Assembly (NCBI GenBank): GCA_040774885.1
Contig: JAXGTO010000031.1
Coordinates: 1-22,689, forward strand
Direction: 5' to 3'
Source of the DNA: JAXGTO01 sp040774885
GTDB lineage: Bacteria; Actinomycetota; Coriobacteriia; Coriobacteriales; Eggerthellaceae
DNA length: 22,689 nt
The notes under the pieces are model-generated. The model searched no databases, had not been told where the DNA came from, and saw only the letters and a program-made list of their open reading frames with translations. Shown here piece by piece: positions 7,565 through 16,068 of the stretch (position 1 is its first letter; each line of letters opens with the position of its first letter). Position numbers and translations under genes: made by a program.

Positions 7565-7595
7565 ACCGGGCCCGGAACAAAGTTCCGAGCCCGGT
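7565..7595 (-). terminator. GC-rich hairpin terminator after the beta-propeller surface protein
   Basis: Arms of 14 bases (7565-7578 and 7582-7595) pair with a single mismatch around an AAA loop, about 30 nt beyond the stop codon of the surface-protein gene. There is no good U tract on the minus strand, so the strength is uncertain. Position and stem stability still argue for a 3'-end structure. Confidence 0.55.
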
Positions 7596-7624
7596 GGCAT
7601 CGCCTATCTAGAGCGCTTGAACGC

Positions 7625-10516
7625 TCAGTCGCGCTTGCGGTTTTTGCGGCTGACCAGCAGGACGCACGCACCCAAAGCCAGCGCTGCTGCCGCAACGCCG
7701 AAGGGAACCGCCGTGCCGTCAGCCGTCTTGGCCGTGGTAGTAGTGGTCACGGCCGCCTTGGTGGTGGGAGGCTGGCTGCCGGCGCCGGCAGCCGCTTGTT
7801 CGGGCTGCACCGGCTCTGTCGAAGCCGTCCACTTGGCGTACAGCGTGATATCCGCCGACACGGGCGTTGTGAAATCATAGGCCGTGGTGCAAGCGCTGTC
7901 GGTGAACCAGCCATCAAAAGTGTAGCCGTCGCGCGTAGGGGCCGCGGGCTCGGTGGCCGTCTGGCCCGATTCGACGGCTTGGGAATCGACTGCGCTGCCG
8001 CCCTGGCTATCAAAGGCGACCGTGTAGTTCGTCGGCGGCACGGGCACGGCCGTCCACTTGGCGTACAGCGTGATGTCCGCCGTCACGGGCGTGGTGAAAT
8101 CGTAGGCCGTGGTGCAGGCGCTGTCGGTGAACCAGCCGCCGAAGGTGTAGCCGTCGCGCGTGGGGGCCGTGGGCTCGGTGGCCGTGGTGCCTGCCGTAAC
8201 CGTCTGGCTGGCAACGGCCGTTCCGCCGGCCGCATCGAAGCTCACCGTGTAGTTCGGCAGATCGCCCTGAACGAAGAAGGCGACCACGTTTTTGTTTTCA
8301 TCCATCTGCAAGGCCGGAAGCGTGTAGGCCGTAGTGGAATAGGGCTGCGCCACCACCTTGCCGTTCACTTCGATTTTCTGCAGGTAGTACCCTGCATCGG
8401 GCGTGGCCGTTATGGGCTTGGTGGTATAGGCGCCATCCAGGCATTCTTCGTAGTAGACCCATCCCTCGCCCGAAATGGTGCCACCGGTGTTGTTGTCGAC
8501 CGCGCAGGTGACCTTATAGCGTTCGGCCGTGGGCACCAAGAGCGGACGCGGCACTGCCGTGAGCTGGCTGGAAAGCTGCACGATACCCGCGCTGGCATCG
8601 TTGCCCGTGGCCCAAACCTTGCCGTCTTTCGTGGCTATGGCGTAGTACTCGTCATCGACTGTGGCGGTGCCGTACAGATAACTGTCCAGATATTTGCCGT
8701 CGGATCCCCAGCGAACGATGATCGAATCGGCGTTTCCGGTGTCGCTGGTGCGGATGACTTCCTCTTTGCCCAAGACGGAATTCTCGGCCTTTACGGTGGC
8801 ATTTCCCGCCAGTTTGCCAGCCGTCACATAACCGCCCGCCCCATCGGTGGCCACCGCCACGCTGTCGAGTTCCTGTTCGACATTGTTCGTCGCATCGGCC
8901 CCGAACAGCGACTGAGCGAACACGACCTGACCTTGAGAGTTCAATTTCACGATAACCGCGGTCTTGGCTCCGTTGGCGTTGGTGGAAATGGTGATGGGCT
9001 TCTTGTTGAACGTCTGATCCCCGGGAATGGTGTAGGTATCCGTTCCCACGGCGGTTTTGATATCTCCGACGGCCACATAGAACAGGCTGCCGTTCTCTTC
9101 GCATTCGATGGCATCATTGAAGCGCGCATTGGTGCCGGTCATGTTGAAGACCCAGTCGGTGGTTACCGCGCCGGCATCCGTCACCTTGTATTTGCCGACG
9201 AACGACTTAGCGGTTTCTCCGCCGCCGGCAACCAAGAAGTCGCCGTCGTTGGTTTGGACGATGGCTTTGGCCGGGCTGGCTCCATTGGTGCTGAGCGCAT
9301 CGGAGACGAACTTCTGGTTTCCTTGAAGGTCGTATTTGATGACCTTGTTGTCATCTCCCACCACGACCACGCAGTTATCCGACGTCTTGTTGATATCGAA
9401 CTGGCGCCACCCCGTGGGGACCGCAAAGCTTCCCGTTTGATTGCCGTCGGTGTCGAACAGGCGCACACGGGCGCCATCGGGGTCGCTGCCCTTGTTGTAA
9501 TCGATGAGCGCCGTAGTGCCGCCGCCCACATCTACCAGTGAATACGAGCGCGAGTTATCGAACTGCGAAATCCAGAGTATCTTGCCCGTGGATGAATCAA
9601 CCTTGACGATGACGCCCTTGCCGTTGGCGGGGTTCAATTCGATGGGATTGCCGTCGAAGGTTTCAGACCCGGGAATGGTGATGACCGCGGTGCCGTCGAT
9701 GCCGCCGCAAGCCAGCACGGAGCTGCCCGATGAAATGATGTCGCGGTACCTGATTCCGCTCTGGCTGATCTTCCAGTCTTGCACCAACTGCACGCCGGGA
9801 TCGTTGCTGGCGGTTACCGTGATCTCCCACCCCATAGAGGCCAGTTCCGCAGCGGAATACTTGGTGGTGTCCAAGCCGCTCACGTACAGGGCCAGATAAC
9901 GGCCTTCTTGGGTGACGGTCATACCGGCCACGCCGTCGGTTCCGGTAACCACTTCGCCCAGATCGGTCCTGCTGCCTGAGGCGGAATCGACGTAGACGAA
10001 GTCGAACGTGACGCCCGCAATGGGATCGCCGGTGACCTTGTCGAGCAACGTGATGGCAGCATACCCGCTGGCCTGCGGCTGGAGCTCGACGTCTTGAGCG
10101 GTTACGGTCACGCCGGAAGCAGCTGCCGCTTCTGGCGAGGCGGTGGTTGTTCCAGACGCATCGGCGACAGCGTCGTCGGTCTTAGTCGTGCTGGTGGCAT
10201 CCGCCGCGTTGTCCGTCGTCGCGCTGGCAGCGTCCTGGGTAGCTGTTGGCGCATCTGGGAGCACTTTGCTTACTGACGTGATGGCCGGGTCGGGCGTTGC
10301 GGCGCCTGACGCGGCGGCAGAATCGGCCTCGTCTTGCCCTGCGCTGCCGGTGACGACCGTCGCGCCAGAATCCTGCGCTGTCGTTTCTTGCGTGGCGCCG
10401 GCAAACGACGGCGTCAGCGATACCGTCAAAATTACCGCCATCAGCAAGGAGAACATGCGCCGCGTTGCGGACAGACTGACAGAACCACCCTTGACCCGCT
10501 TGGTGTTGGTCTTCAT
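7625..10516 (-). CDS. Secreted surface protein: SpaA/Cna-B-like domain, beta-propeller region, two InlB repeats, sortase-like tail
   Basis: A 963-aa protein. The start at 10516 (MKTNTKRVKGG) has AAGGG about 8 nt upstream; the longer frame to 10591 would run through the promoter. The N-terminus has a YSIRK-like basic stretch and a hydrophobic segment (about 20-41), then an Ala/Thr/Asp-rich spacer (to about 145). A Cna-B/SpaA-like fold (about 151-240) contains ITLLDKVTGDPIAGVTFDF. The long middle (about 245-715) looks like a beta-propeller and has an internally repeated TIPG(S/D)xTF...VIVK module. Two InlB-type repeats (about 754-823 and 829-898) contain DGYTFGGWFTDS or DGYTFDGWFTDS. The tail has TAKTAD (928-933), a hydrophobic helix and RKNRKRD, a degenerate sortase signal. 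Ligand and role are unknown; adhesion or matrix binding is a family-based guess. Confidence 0.87.
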   Translation of the reverse strand: MKTNTKRVKGGSVSLSATRRMFSLLMAVILTVSLTPSFAGATQETTAQDSGATVVTGSAGQDEADSAAASGAATPDPAITSVSKVLPDAPTATQDAASATTDNAADATSTTKTDDAVADASGTTTASPEAAAASGVTVTAQDVELQPQASGYAAITLLDKVTGDPIAGVTFDFVYVDSASGSRTDLGEVVTGTDGVAGMTVTQEGRYLALYVSGLDTTKYSAAELASMGWEITVTASNDPGVQLVQDWKISQSGIRYRDIISSGSSVLACGGIDGTAVITIPGSETFDGNPIELNPANGKGVIVKVDSSTGKILWISQFDNSRSYSLVDVGGGTTALIDYNKGSDPDGARVRLFDTDGNQTGSFAVPTGWRQFDINKTSDNCVVVVGDDNKVIKYDLQGNQKFVSDALSTNGASPAKAIVQTNDGDFLVAGGGETAKSFVGKYKVTDAGAVTTDWVFNMTGTNARFNDAIECEENGSLFYVAVGDIKTAVGTDTYTIPGDQTFNKKPITISTNANGAKTAVIVKLNSQGQVVFAQSLFGADATNNVEQELDSVAVATDGAGGYVTAGKLAGNATVKAENSVLGKEEVIRTSDTGNADSIIVRWGSDGKYLDSYLYGTATVDDEYYAIATKDGKVWATGNDASAGIVQLSSQLTAVPRPLLVPTAERYKVTCAVDNNTGGTISGEGWVYYEECLDGAYTTKPITATPDAGYYLQKIEVNGKVVAQPYSTTAYTLPALQMDENKNVVAFFVQGDLPNYTVSFDAAGGTAVASQTVTAGTTATEPTAPTRDGYTFGGWFTDSACTTAYDFTTPVTADITLYAKWTAVPVPPTNYTVAFDSQGGSAVDSQAVESGQTATEPAAPTRDGYTFDGWFTDSACTTAYDFTTPVSADITLYAKWTASTEPVQPEQAAAGAGSQPPTTKAAVTTTTTAKTADGTAVPFGVAAAALALGACVLLVSRKNRKRD
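7824..8256. repeat. Tandem 208-bp coding repeat within the InlB-repeat region
   Basis: Units at 7824-8031 and 8049-8256 begin with the same run of about 20 bases (GCCGTCCACTTGGCGTACAG) and end in GTGTAGTTCG. Their first two-thirds are close to identical at the DNA level and the last third has diverged. They encode the two InlB-type modules of the surface protein, so module number could change by recombination. Confidence 0.85.
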
Positions 10517-10545
10517 GGATTCGCCCTTTCCCCGCCATGAGAATA

Positions 10546-10597
10546 CTGCTCTTGCGTACTGCCATAATACTCTCTGAACAGCGATGTTCAAGAGCAG
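10546..10597 (-). promoter_or_regulatory. Promoter with nested palindromes upstream of the beta-propeller surface protein
   Basis: On the minus strand TTGAAC (10586-10591) and TATTAT (10564-10569) are 16 bp apart, a good sigma-70-type promoter. The -35 overlaps a perfect palindrome, TGAACA-TCGC-TGTTCA (10575-10590). Outside it a second 9-bp perfect inverted repeat (CTGCTCTTG at 10546-10554 with CAAGAGCAG at 10589-10597 as read on the plus strand) flanks the entire promoter. The layout suggests one or two repressor or activator operators controlling this gene separately from purL. Confidence 0.6.
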
Positions 10598-10613
10598 GTA
10601 TCAGACAGGTGGG

Positions 10614-13600
10614 CTAATCGGTGAAGTAGCCCACGCCGCTTTCGAACAGGGGTTGGAAGGTGTCGCCCGGCACATTGGCATACACGCCTTCGCCGATGCG
10701 CTCGGTATGCCCCATCTTGCCCAGCACGCGGCCGTCGGGGCTGGTGATGCCCTCGATGGCCCACGCTGCGCCGTTGGGGTTGTCGGCCAACGCCATGCTG
10801 GCGCGGCCATCGGCGTCCACGTACTGCGTGGCAATCTGGCCCGCATCGCGCATCTGCGCCAGTAAATCGTCGCCCGCCACGAAGCGTCCTTCCCCGTGGC
10901 TGATGGCAACGGTGTGCACGTCGCCCACGTTGCAGCGCGAAAGCCACGGCGAAAGGCTGGAAGCCACGCGGGTGCGCACCAAACCGCTTTGGTGGCGGCC
11001 GATGGTGTTGTGAGCCAGCGTTGGGCAGTCGGCATCCATGGGACGGATGTCGCCGAACGGCACCAAGCCCAGTTTAACCAGGGCCTGGAAACCGTTGCAG
11101 ATTCCCAAGATCAAACCGTCGCGGTTCTGCAGCAGGTCGCGCACGGCCTCGGTGACGGCGGGAGCGCGGAAGAATGCGGTGATGAACTTGGCCGATCCGT
11201 CGGGCTCGTCGCCGCCGGAAAAGCCGCCCGGCAACATGATGATCTGGCTGCGGCGTATCTCATCGACCAGCGCTTGCGTGCTTTCAGCCACGTGCTGCGG
11301 CGAAAGGTTGTTGACGATGAGCGTGCTGACATCGGCGCCTGCGCGCTCGAAGGCGCGGGCGCTGTCGTATTCGCAGTTGTTGCCCGGGAACACCGGGATG
11401 ACCACATGGGGCTTGGCGATGGAGCCCGCCAGCGTAAGGGGCAGCTTGTCGTCGCAGGAGACCGTTGGTGCCTGCTGCGATTCAACCGCGGCATCGGCGC
11501 TGCGGTAGGGGAACACGTCTTCGAGCGGATGTTCCCATGCTTCTTGCAGACGCGCCAAATCGACGGCGTCTTCGTTGATGCGCAACTCGTATTCGGGCGT
11601 GGTGAAACCCATGAAGTCGAAGAAGATGTCGGAAACCACCGGGGCCTTGGCGCCTTCGGCCAGCTCTACCACAAACGATCCGTAACGCACGCCGAACAAT
11701 CCTTCGGCGCCCTGCGCTGCAAAGCAGCCCCGCGCAGCGTTGGCTTCGGACATGTCCAAGCCGATGGCGTTGCCCAGGCTCATCTTGAAGGCGGCCTCGG
11801 CCACACCGCCGTAGCCCACGGCGAAAACCGCCAAGGCGGCCCCCGATCCGATGAGCTCCTCGACGGCGCCGATGGTGGCGCGCAACGATGCGGCATCGGG
11901 AGCGATACCGTCTTCGGCGCGCTTGGGCGAAAGCAGCATCACACGATGCCCGGCGCCCTTGAATTCGGGTGAAGTGACGCGGTCGACCGGCCCCACGGCG
12001 GTGGCAAAGCTCACCAGCGTAGGCGGCACGTCGAGCTGCTCGAAGCTCCCCGACATGGAATCCTTGCCGCCGATGGCGCCCACTTCCAAATCGATTTGGG
12101 CCTTGAGCGCACCGAGAACCGCAGCGGCGGGTTTGCCCCAGCGCTCGGGGTCTCGACGCAGCTGTTCGAAATATTCTTGCAGCGTAAGGTACATGTCGGC
12201 ACGCTGGAACCCTGAAGCAGCCAGCTTGCAGACGCTTTCCGCAACGGCCAGATAGGCTCCGATGAACTGATTCTCGCTGGAAAGATACGGGTTGAACCCC
12301 CAAGCCATGCCGCTGCACGTGGTGGTTTCGCCGAACACGGGCAGCTTGGCCGCCATGGCCTGCGCTGGCGTCAGCTGACGGGCGCCGCCGAAGGGCATGA
12401 GCACCGTCGATGCGCCGATGGTGGAATCGAAGCGCTCCACCAGGCCCTTGTTCGAGCACACGTTGAGGTCGCGTACCAGCGCATCCATGCGCGCGGCCAG
12501 CGTCTTGCCGGACCAGCGCTCGGCAGCATATGTTCCCTGGCGGGGAATGCGCACGTCGATGTGCTTGGAAGCGCCGTTCGATGCCAAGAATTCGCGGCTC
12601 ACGTCCACGATGGCCGCGCCGTTCCACAGCATGCGCACGCGGGCATCGTCGGTCACCTTGGCGATGGGCGTGGCTTCCAGATTCTCGCTATGCGCGTAGC
12701 CGATGAATTCGTCGACGTCTTCTGCGGCCAACGCAACAGCCATGCGCTCTTGGCTTTCGGAAATCGCCAGCTCGGTGCCATCCAAACCGTCGTATTTCTT
12801 GGGAACGGCATCGAGGTTGACCAGCAATCCGTCGGCCAATTCCCCCACGGCAACCGAAACGCCGCCTGCACCGAAATCGTTGCAGCGCTTGATAAGGCGG
12901 CAGGCATCTCCGCGGCGGAACAGACGTTGGATCTTGCGTTCTACAGGCGGATTTCCCTTCTGCACCTCGGCGCCGCAGTCTTCCAGGCTTTCAAGGTTGT
13001 GCGCCTTCGAACTGCCGGTGGCGCCGCCGATGCCGTCGCGGCCGGTTCGCCCGCCCAACAGCACCACCACGTCGCCGGCGGAAGGCTCTTCACGACACAC
13101 ATGGTTGGCGGGGGTGGCCCCCACCACGGCGCCGATCTCCATGCGCTTGGCGGCGTAGCCGGGATGATAGAGCTCGTCGACCTGGCCGGTGGCCAAACCG
13201 ATCTGGTTGCCGTAGCTGGAATAGCCGGCCGCCGCGGTGGTGACCAGCTTGCGTTGCGGCAGCTTGCCGGGAAGCGTGTCGGCCACGGGAACCGTCGGGT
13301 CGGCCGCGCCGGTCACGCGCATGGCCTGGTACACGTAGCTGCGGCCCGAAAGCGGGTCGCGGATGGCCCCGCCCAGGCAGGTGGCCGCGCCGCCGAACGG
13401 CTCGATTTCCGTGGGGTGGTTGTGCGTTTCGTTTTTGAACAGATAGAGCCAGTCTTCTTCGACGCCATTCACGTCGACCTTCACCTTGACGGTGCAGGCA
13501 TTGATTTCGTCGGATTCGTCCAGATTGCGCAGGATGCCCTTCGACTTGAGGTAGCGCGCGCCGATGGTGCCCATATCCATCAGGCAGATGGGTTTGCCGT

Positions 13601-14378
13601 CGCGCCCCAATTCGTGGCGCATGTCCAGATAGGCATCGTAGGCGCTCTGCACGTCCAGATCGTCGATTTCCACGGAATCGAGCACGGTGCCGAACGTGGT
13701 GTGCCGGCAATGGTCGCTCCAGTAGGTGTCGATCATCTTGATTTCGGTGATGGTGGGGCAGCGCCCTTCTTCGTCGCGGAAGTAGTCGCGGCAAAACGCC
13801 AAATCCGCTTCGTCCATGGCCAATCCGCGCGCATCGATGAACGCCTGCAACGCGTCATCATCCATGGCGGTGAACCCGTCGATGACCTCGACGGCCTGCG
13901 GCTGGGCGAATTCCATGGCCAACGTTTCGCGTTCGTCAAGAGAAGCCTCGCGCGCTTCCACCGGGTTGATGACGTAATGTTTGATGGCGGCGATGTCTTC
14001 GGCTGAGAGTGAGCCTTCCAGCAGATACACCACGGCGCTGCGTACGGCAGGGCGCTCACCCTGGCTGATAAGCTGGATGCATTCGCCCGCGCTTTCGGCG
14101 CGCTGGTCGAACTGGCCGGGCAGGTATTCCACGGCGAACACCGCGGCGCCGTCGGCCTGGGGCAGCTCATAGGTCACCGTATCGGATTGCGGCTCGCTGA
14201 ACACGGTGGGCACGCAGGTGCGGAACAGGTCGTCTTTGATGCCTTCCACGTCATAGCGGTTGAGCAAGCGCACCGCAGTCAGCCCCTCGATGCCGAGGAT
14301 GTCGCTCAATTCTGCCTGCAGCTGGCGGGCTTCCCCATCGAATCCCGGCTTCTTCTCAACGTAAACGCGGCGGACCAT
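10614..14378 (-). CDS. purL: Phosphoribosylformylglycinamidine synthase, single-chain (PurL with C-terminal glutaminase)
   Basis: Catalyses the fourth step of de novo purine synthesis: FGAR + ATP + glutamine to FGAM. The 1254-aa chain fuses the PurS-like N-terminal region (about 1-150), the synthetase (about 200-960; SDHCRHTTFG at 221-230, HNHPTEIEPFGGAAT at 319-333) and a class I glutamine amidotransferase (about 989-1254). The glutaminase is complete: nucleophile Cys1094 in GICNGFQ, SHGEGRF near 1160-1166, and the His1224/Glu1226 pair in MGHTER. Length and arrangement fit the large 'clade II' one-chain enzyme of Clostridia and relatives rather than the split PurL/PurQ/PurS of Bacillus. The start is supported by AAGGAAGG about 9 nt upstream. 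It lies behind purC and a membrane-protein gene, with a hairpin just before it, so it may be read through from the two-component/purC unit. Confidence 0.97.
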   Translation of the reverse strand: MVRRVYVEKKPGFDGEARQLQAELSDILGIEGLTAVRLLNRYDVEGIKDDLFRTCVPTVFSEPQSDTVTYELPQADGAAVFAVEYLPGQFDQRAESAGECIQLISQGERPAVRSAVVYLLEGSLSAEDIAAIKHYVINPVEAREASLDERETLAMEFAQPQAVEVIDGFTAMDDDALQAFIDARGLAMDEADLAFCRDYFRDEEGRCPTITEIKMIDTYWSDHCRHTTFGTVLDSVEIDDLDVQSAYDAYLDMRHELGRDGKPICLMDMGTIGARYLKSKGILRNLDESDEINACTVKVKVDVNGVEEDWLYLFKNETHNHPTEIEPFGGAATCLGGAIRDPLSGRSYVYQAMRVTGAADPTVPVADTLPGKLPQRKLVTTAAAGYSSYGNQIGLATGQVDELYHPGYAAKRMEIGAVVGATPANHVCREEPSAGDVVVLLGGRTGRDGIGGATGSSKAHNLESLEDCGAEVQKGNPPVERKIQRLFRRGDACRLIKRCNDFGAGGVSVAVGELADGLLVNLDAVPKKYDGLDGTELAISESQERMAVALAAEDVDEFIGYAHSENLEATPIAKVTDDARVRMLWNGAAIVDVSREFLASNGASKHIDVRIPRQGTYAAERWSGKTLAARMDALVRDLNVCSNKGLVERFDSTIGASTVLMPFGGARQLTPAQAMAAKLPVFGETTTCSGMAWGFNPYLSSENQFIGAYLAVAESVCKLAASGFQRADMYLTLQEYFEQLRRDPERWGKPAAAVLGALKAQIDLEVGAIGGKDSMSGSFEQLDVPPTLVSFATAVGPVDRVTSPEFKGAGHRVMLLSPKRAEDGIAPDAASLRATIGAVEELIGSGAALAVFAVGYGGVAEAAFKMSLGNAIGLDMSEANAARGCFAAQGAEGLFGVRYGSFVVELAEGAKAPVVSDIFFDFMGFTTPEYELRINEDAVDLARLQEAWEHPLEDVFPYRSADAAVESQQAPTVSCDDKLPLTLAGSIAKPHVVIPVFPGNNCEYDSARAFERAGADVSTLIVNNLSPQHVAESTQALVDEIRRSQIIMLPGGFSGGDEPDGSAKFITAFFRAPAVTEAVRDLLQNRDGLILGICNGFQALVKLGLVPFGDIRPMDADCPTLAHNTIGRHQSGLVRTRVASSLSPWLSRCNVGDVHTVAISHGEGRFVAGDDLLAQMRDAGQIATQYVDADGRASMALADNPNGAAWAIEGITSPDGRVLGKMGHTERIGEGVYANVPGDTFQPLFESGVGYFTD

Positions 14379-14415
14379 GGCCCCATCCCTTCCTTACGAA
14401 CAACCTACGCGCAAA

Positions 14416-14437
14416 GGGCCCGCATGGAAGCGGGCCC
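14416..14437 (-). terminator. Hairpin between the membrane-protein gene and purL
   Basis: A perfect 8-bp stem, GGGCCCGC/GCGGGCCC, with a 6-nt loop lies 15 nt after the stop of the preceding gene. On the minus strand it is followed by TTTGCG, a minimal U tract. It is probably a weak terminator or attenuator limiting read-through into purL; no separate purL promoter is obvious in the 73-nt gap. Confidence 0.5.
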
Positions 14438-14451
14438 GCCGGGCTATCGTG

Positions 14452-15162
14452 CTATTTCTGGGTTTCAGAATCGATGGTCGATGCGTCGGATGCAGCTTCG
14501 ACCTCGTCTTTCACTTCGGTTTCATCGGCGGCATCGGCAGCGCTCTTGTGGCCGAACAACCCGCCGCGAGCAGCCTTCTTGGCGGCTTTTTCGGCCTCTT
14601 TGGCAGCCTGCTCTTCTTGCGCCTTCTCGTATTTTTCCTTGGCTTCGGCCTTGGCTTCCTTGCGGGCCGCCGTGGCTTCTTTGCTGCGATCGGTGGCGAG
14701 CGCGCCCTGGAACGCCTTGCGCTCCTTGCGCACCTTGGCAAGGTCAACGTAGATGGCGAAGATCAAGCAGCCATAGCCCAGGCCCAGCACGATGTAGCTG
14801 AGAACGGCGTTATCGGGCAGCACCTGCATCACCACGAACGAAAGCGCGGTGAGCACGATGGCGGCCACGATGGATATCCACCAATAGCGGCGCCATTTCT
14901 TGTAGTACGTGGTGGTGGGCTCGGTGTAACGATAGCGCGTCTCTTCGCGCTTCTTGTCGGCTTCTTGCTGGGTGGTCTTGGTGTTGGCCGCCTGCTGCGC
15001 ACGACCGAACAGGCCCTTCTTTTTGGGGGCCTTCTGCTCACCGGCCACATACACGCTGGATGCCGCCTTGGTCTTGGGCTTGGCGGCGGCGGCCGACTTG
15101 CGCGTCTGGCCCTGATGCTCGTCTGTCTGGTAGCGATCGTTCATGGGGTTGCGTTGCGTCAT
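14452..15162 (-). CDS. Two-TM membrane protein with charged helical tail
   Basis: A 236-aa protein of no family I recognise. The start at 15162 (MTQRNPMNDRY) follows GAGGAGAG by about 9 nt; an upstream TTG at 15189 is not preferred. A hydrophilic, Lys/Gln-rich N-terminus (1-90) precedes two transmembrane helices (about 94-114 and 119-141) with a short DN loop, then a long Lys/Glu/Ala-rich, coiled-coil-like cytoplasmic tail (about 142-198) and an acidic end. The short motif GLFGRAQQA (50-58) is echoed by GLFGHKSAA (201-209) on the other side of the membrane hairpin. It starts 33 nt after the purC stop, so the two genes are probably co-transcribed. Nothing in the sequence shows a transport or enzymatic role. 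Confidence 0.75.
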   Translation of the reverse strand: MTQRNPMNDRYQTDEHQGQTRKSAAAAKPKTKAASSVYVAGEQKAPKKKGLFGRAQQAANTKTTQQEADKKREETRYRYTEPTTTYYKKWRRYWWISIVAAIVLTALSFVVMQVLPDNAVLSYIVLGLGYGCLIFAIYVDLAKVRKERKAFQGALATDRSKEATAARKEAKAEAKEKYEKAQEEQAAKEAEKAAKKAARGGLFGHKSAADAADETEVKDEVEAASDASTIDSETQK

Positions 15163-15195
15163 GGGTTGCTGCTCTCCTCTTGCTTGCAAATAGGA

Positions 15196-16065
15196 CTATT
15201 CGAATCTAGTTCCGGTAATCATCTCATAAGCTTGGATATATTTGGCGCGCGTCTGGCTGATGATATCAGCCGGCAAATGCGGCGGATTGCCCGTGCGGTC
15301 CCAATTGGCGTCGAGCCAATTGCGCACGAACTGCTTGTCGAAGCTGGGCTGCTCTTGGCCCACCTTGTAGGTCTCCTTGGCCCAGAAGCGGCTCGAATCA
15401 GGCGTGAGCACTTCGTCTCCCAAGATGATCGATCCGTCCACCATGCCGAATTCGAACTTGGTGTCGGCGATGATGATCCCGCGGCTTTCAGCATGCTGCG
15501 ATGCGCGATCGAACACGGCCAGCGTAAGGTCGCGCAGAGCCTCGGCGTCTTTTTCGCCCAGCTGCTGGGCCATGCGCTCGAAGCTGATGTTCTCGTCATG
15601 GTCGCCGATTTCGGCTTTGGTCGACGGCGTGAAGATGGCGTGGGGAAGACGACTGGCGTTGACCAGGCCCTCGGGCAGCTGGATGCCGCACACCGTACCC
15701 GTGCGTTGATAGTCTTTCAAGCCGCTGCCGGTACGGTAGCCGCGCACGATGCATTCGATGGGGAACATGCGGGCCTTCTTCACCAGCATGAAACGCCCCT
15801 CCAGGTATTCGCCGTACGGCTTGAACTGCTCGGGCAGATCGGCAACGTCGGCGCTGATCAGGTGATTGTCGACCACGTCGGAAAGCAGATCGAACCAAAA
15901 ACACGACAGCTTGGTAAGCACGCGCCCCTTGTCGGGGATTTCGTCATCCAGGATGTAGTCGAACGCAGAAATGCGGTCGGTGGCCACCAGCAGCAGTTCA
16001 TCGCCCAAATCGTACAAGTCGCGTACTTTGCCCTGGGAATCAGGGCGGATATCCAATTGCTTCAT
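15196..16065 (-). CDS. purC: Phosphoribosylaminoimidazole-succinocarboxamide synthase (SAICAR synthetase)
   Basis: Ligates aspartate to CAIR with ATP to give SAICAR, the eighth step of IMP synthesis. The 289-aa protein has the longer form of the family. It shows the N-terminal GKVRDLYD (12-19) ATP-binding segment, ATDRISAFD (28-36), signature 1 FPIECIVRGYRTGSG (101-115) and signature 2 DTKFEFG (201-207), plus DEVLTPDSSRFW (217-228). The start codon lies 3 nt after the stop of the histidine-kinase gene, and its Shine-Dalgarno AAAAGGA overlaps the end of that gene. The purine enzyme is therefore very likely co-transcribed, and possibly translationally coupled, with the two-component system, an unusual pairing. 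Confidence 0.97.
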   Translation of the reverse strand: MKQLDIRPDSQGKVRDLYDLGDELLLVATDRISAFDYILDDEIPDKGRVLTKLSCFWFDLLSDVVDNHLISADVADLPEQFKPYGEYLEGRFMLVKKARMFPIECIVRGYRTGSGLKDYQRTGTVCGIQLPEGLVNASRLPHAIFTPSTKAEIGDHDENISFERMAQQLGEKDAEALRDLTLAVFDRASQHAESRGIIIADTKFEFGMVDGSIILGDEVLTPDSSRFWAKETYKVGQEQPSFDKQFVRNWLDANWDRTGNPPHLPADIISQTRAKYIQAYEMITGTRFE

Positions 16066-16068
16066 CTG

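Noticed and set aside
7796..9541. Plus-strand 581-codon frame opposite the propeller protein
   Set aside because: It is the antisense shadow of a repeat-rich coding region; its apparent repeats mirror the 208-bp coding repeats.
10575..10590. LexA box at the surface-protein promoter
   Set aside because: GAAC and GTTC are 6 nt apart, whereas the Gram-positive LexA box has 4 nt between them.
12561..14006. Plus-strand 481-codon frame opposite purL
   Set aside because: It is antisense to highly conserved PurL motifs and has no recognisable domain.
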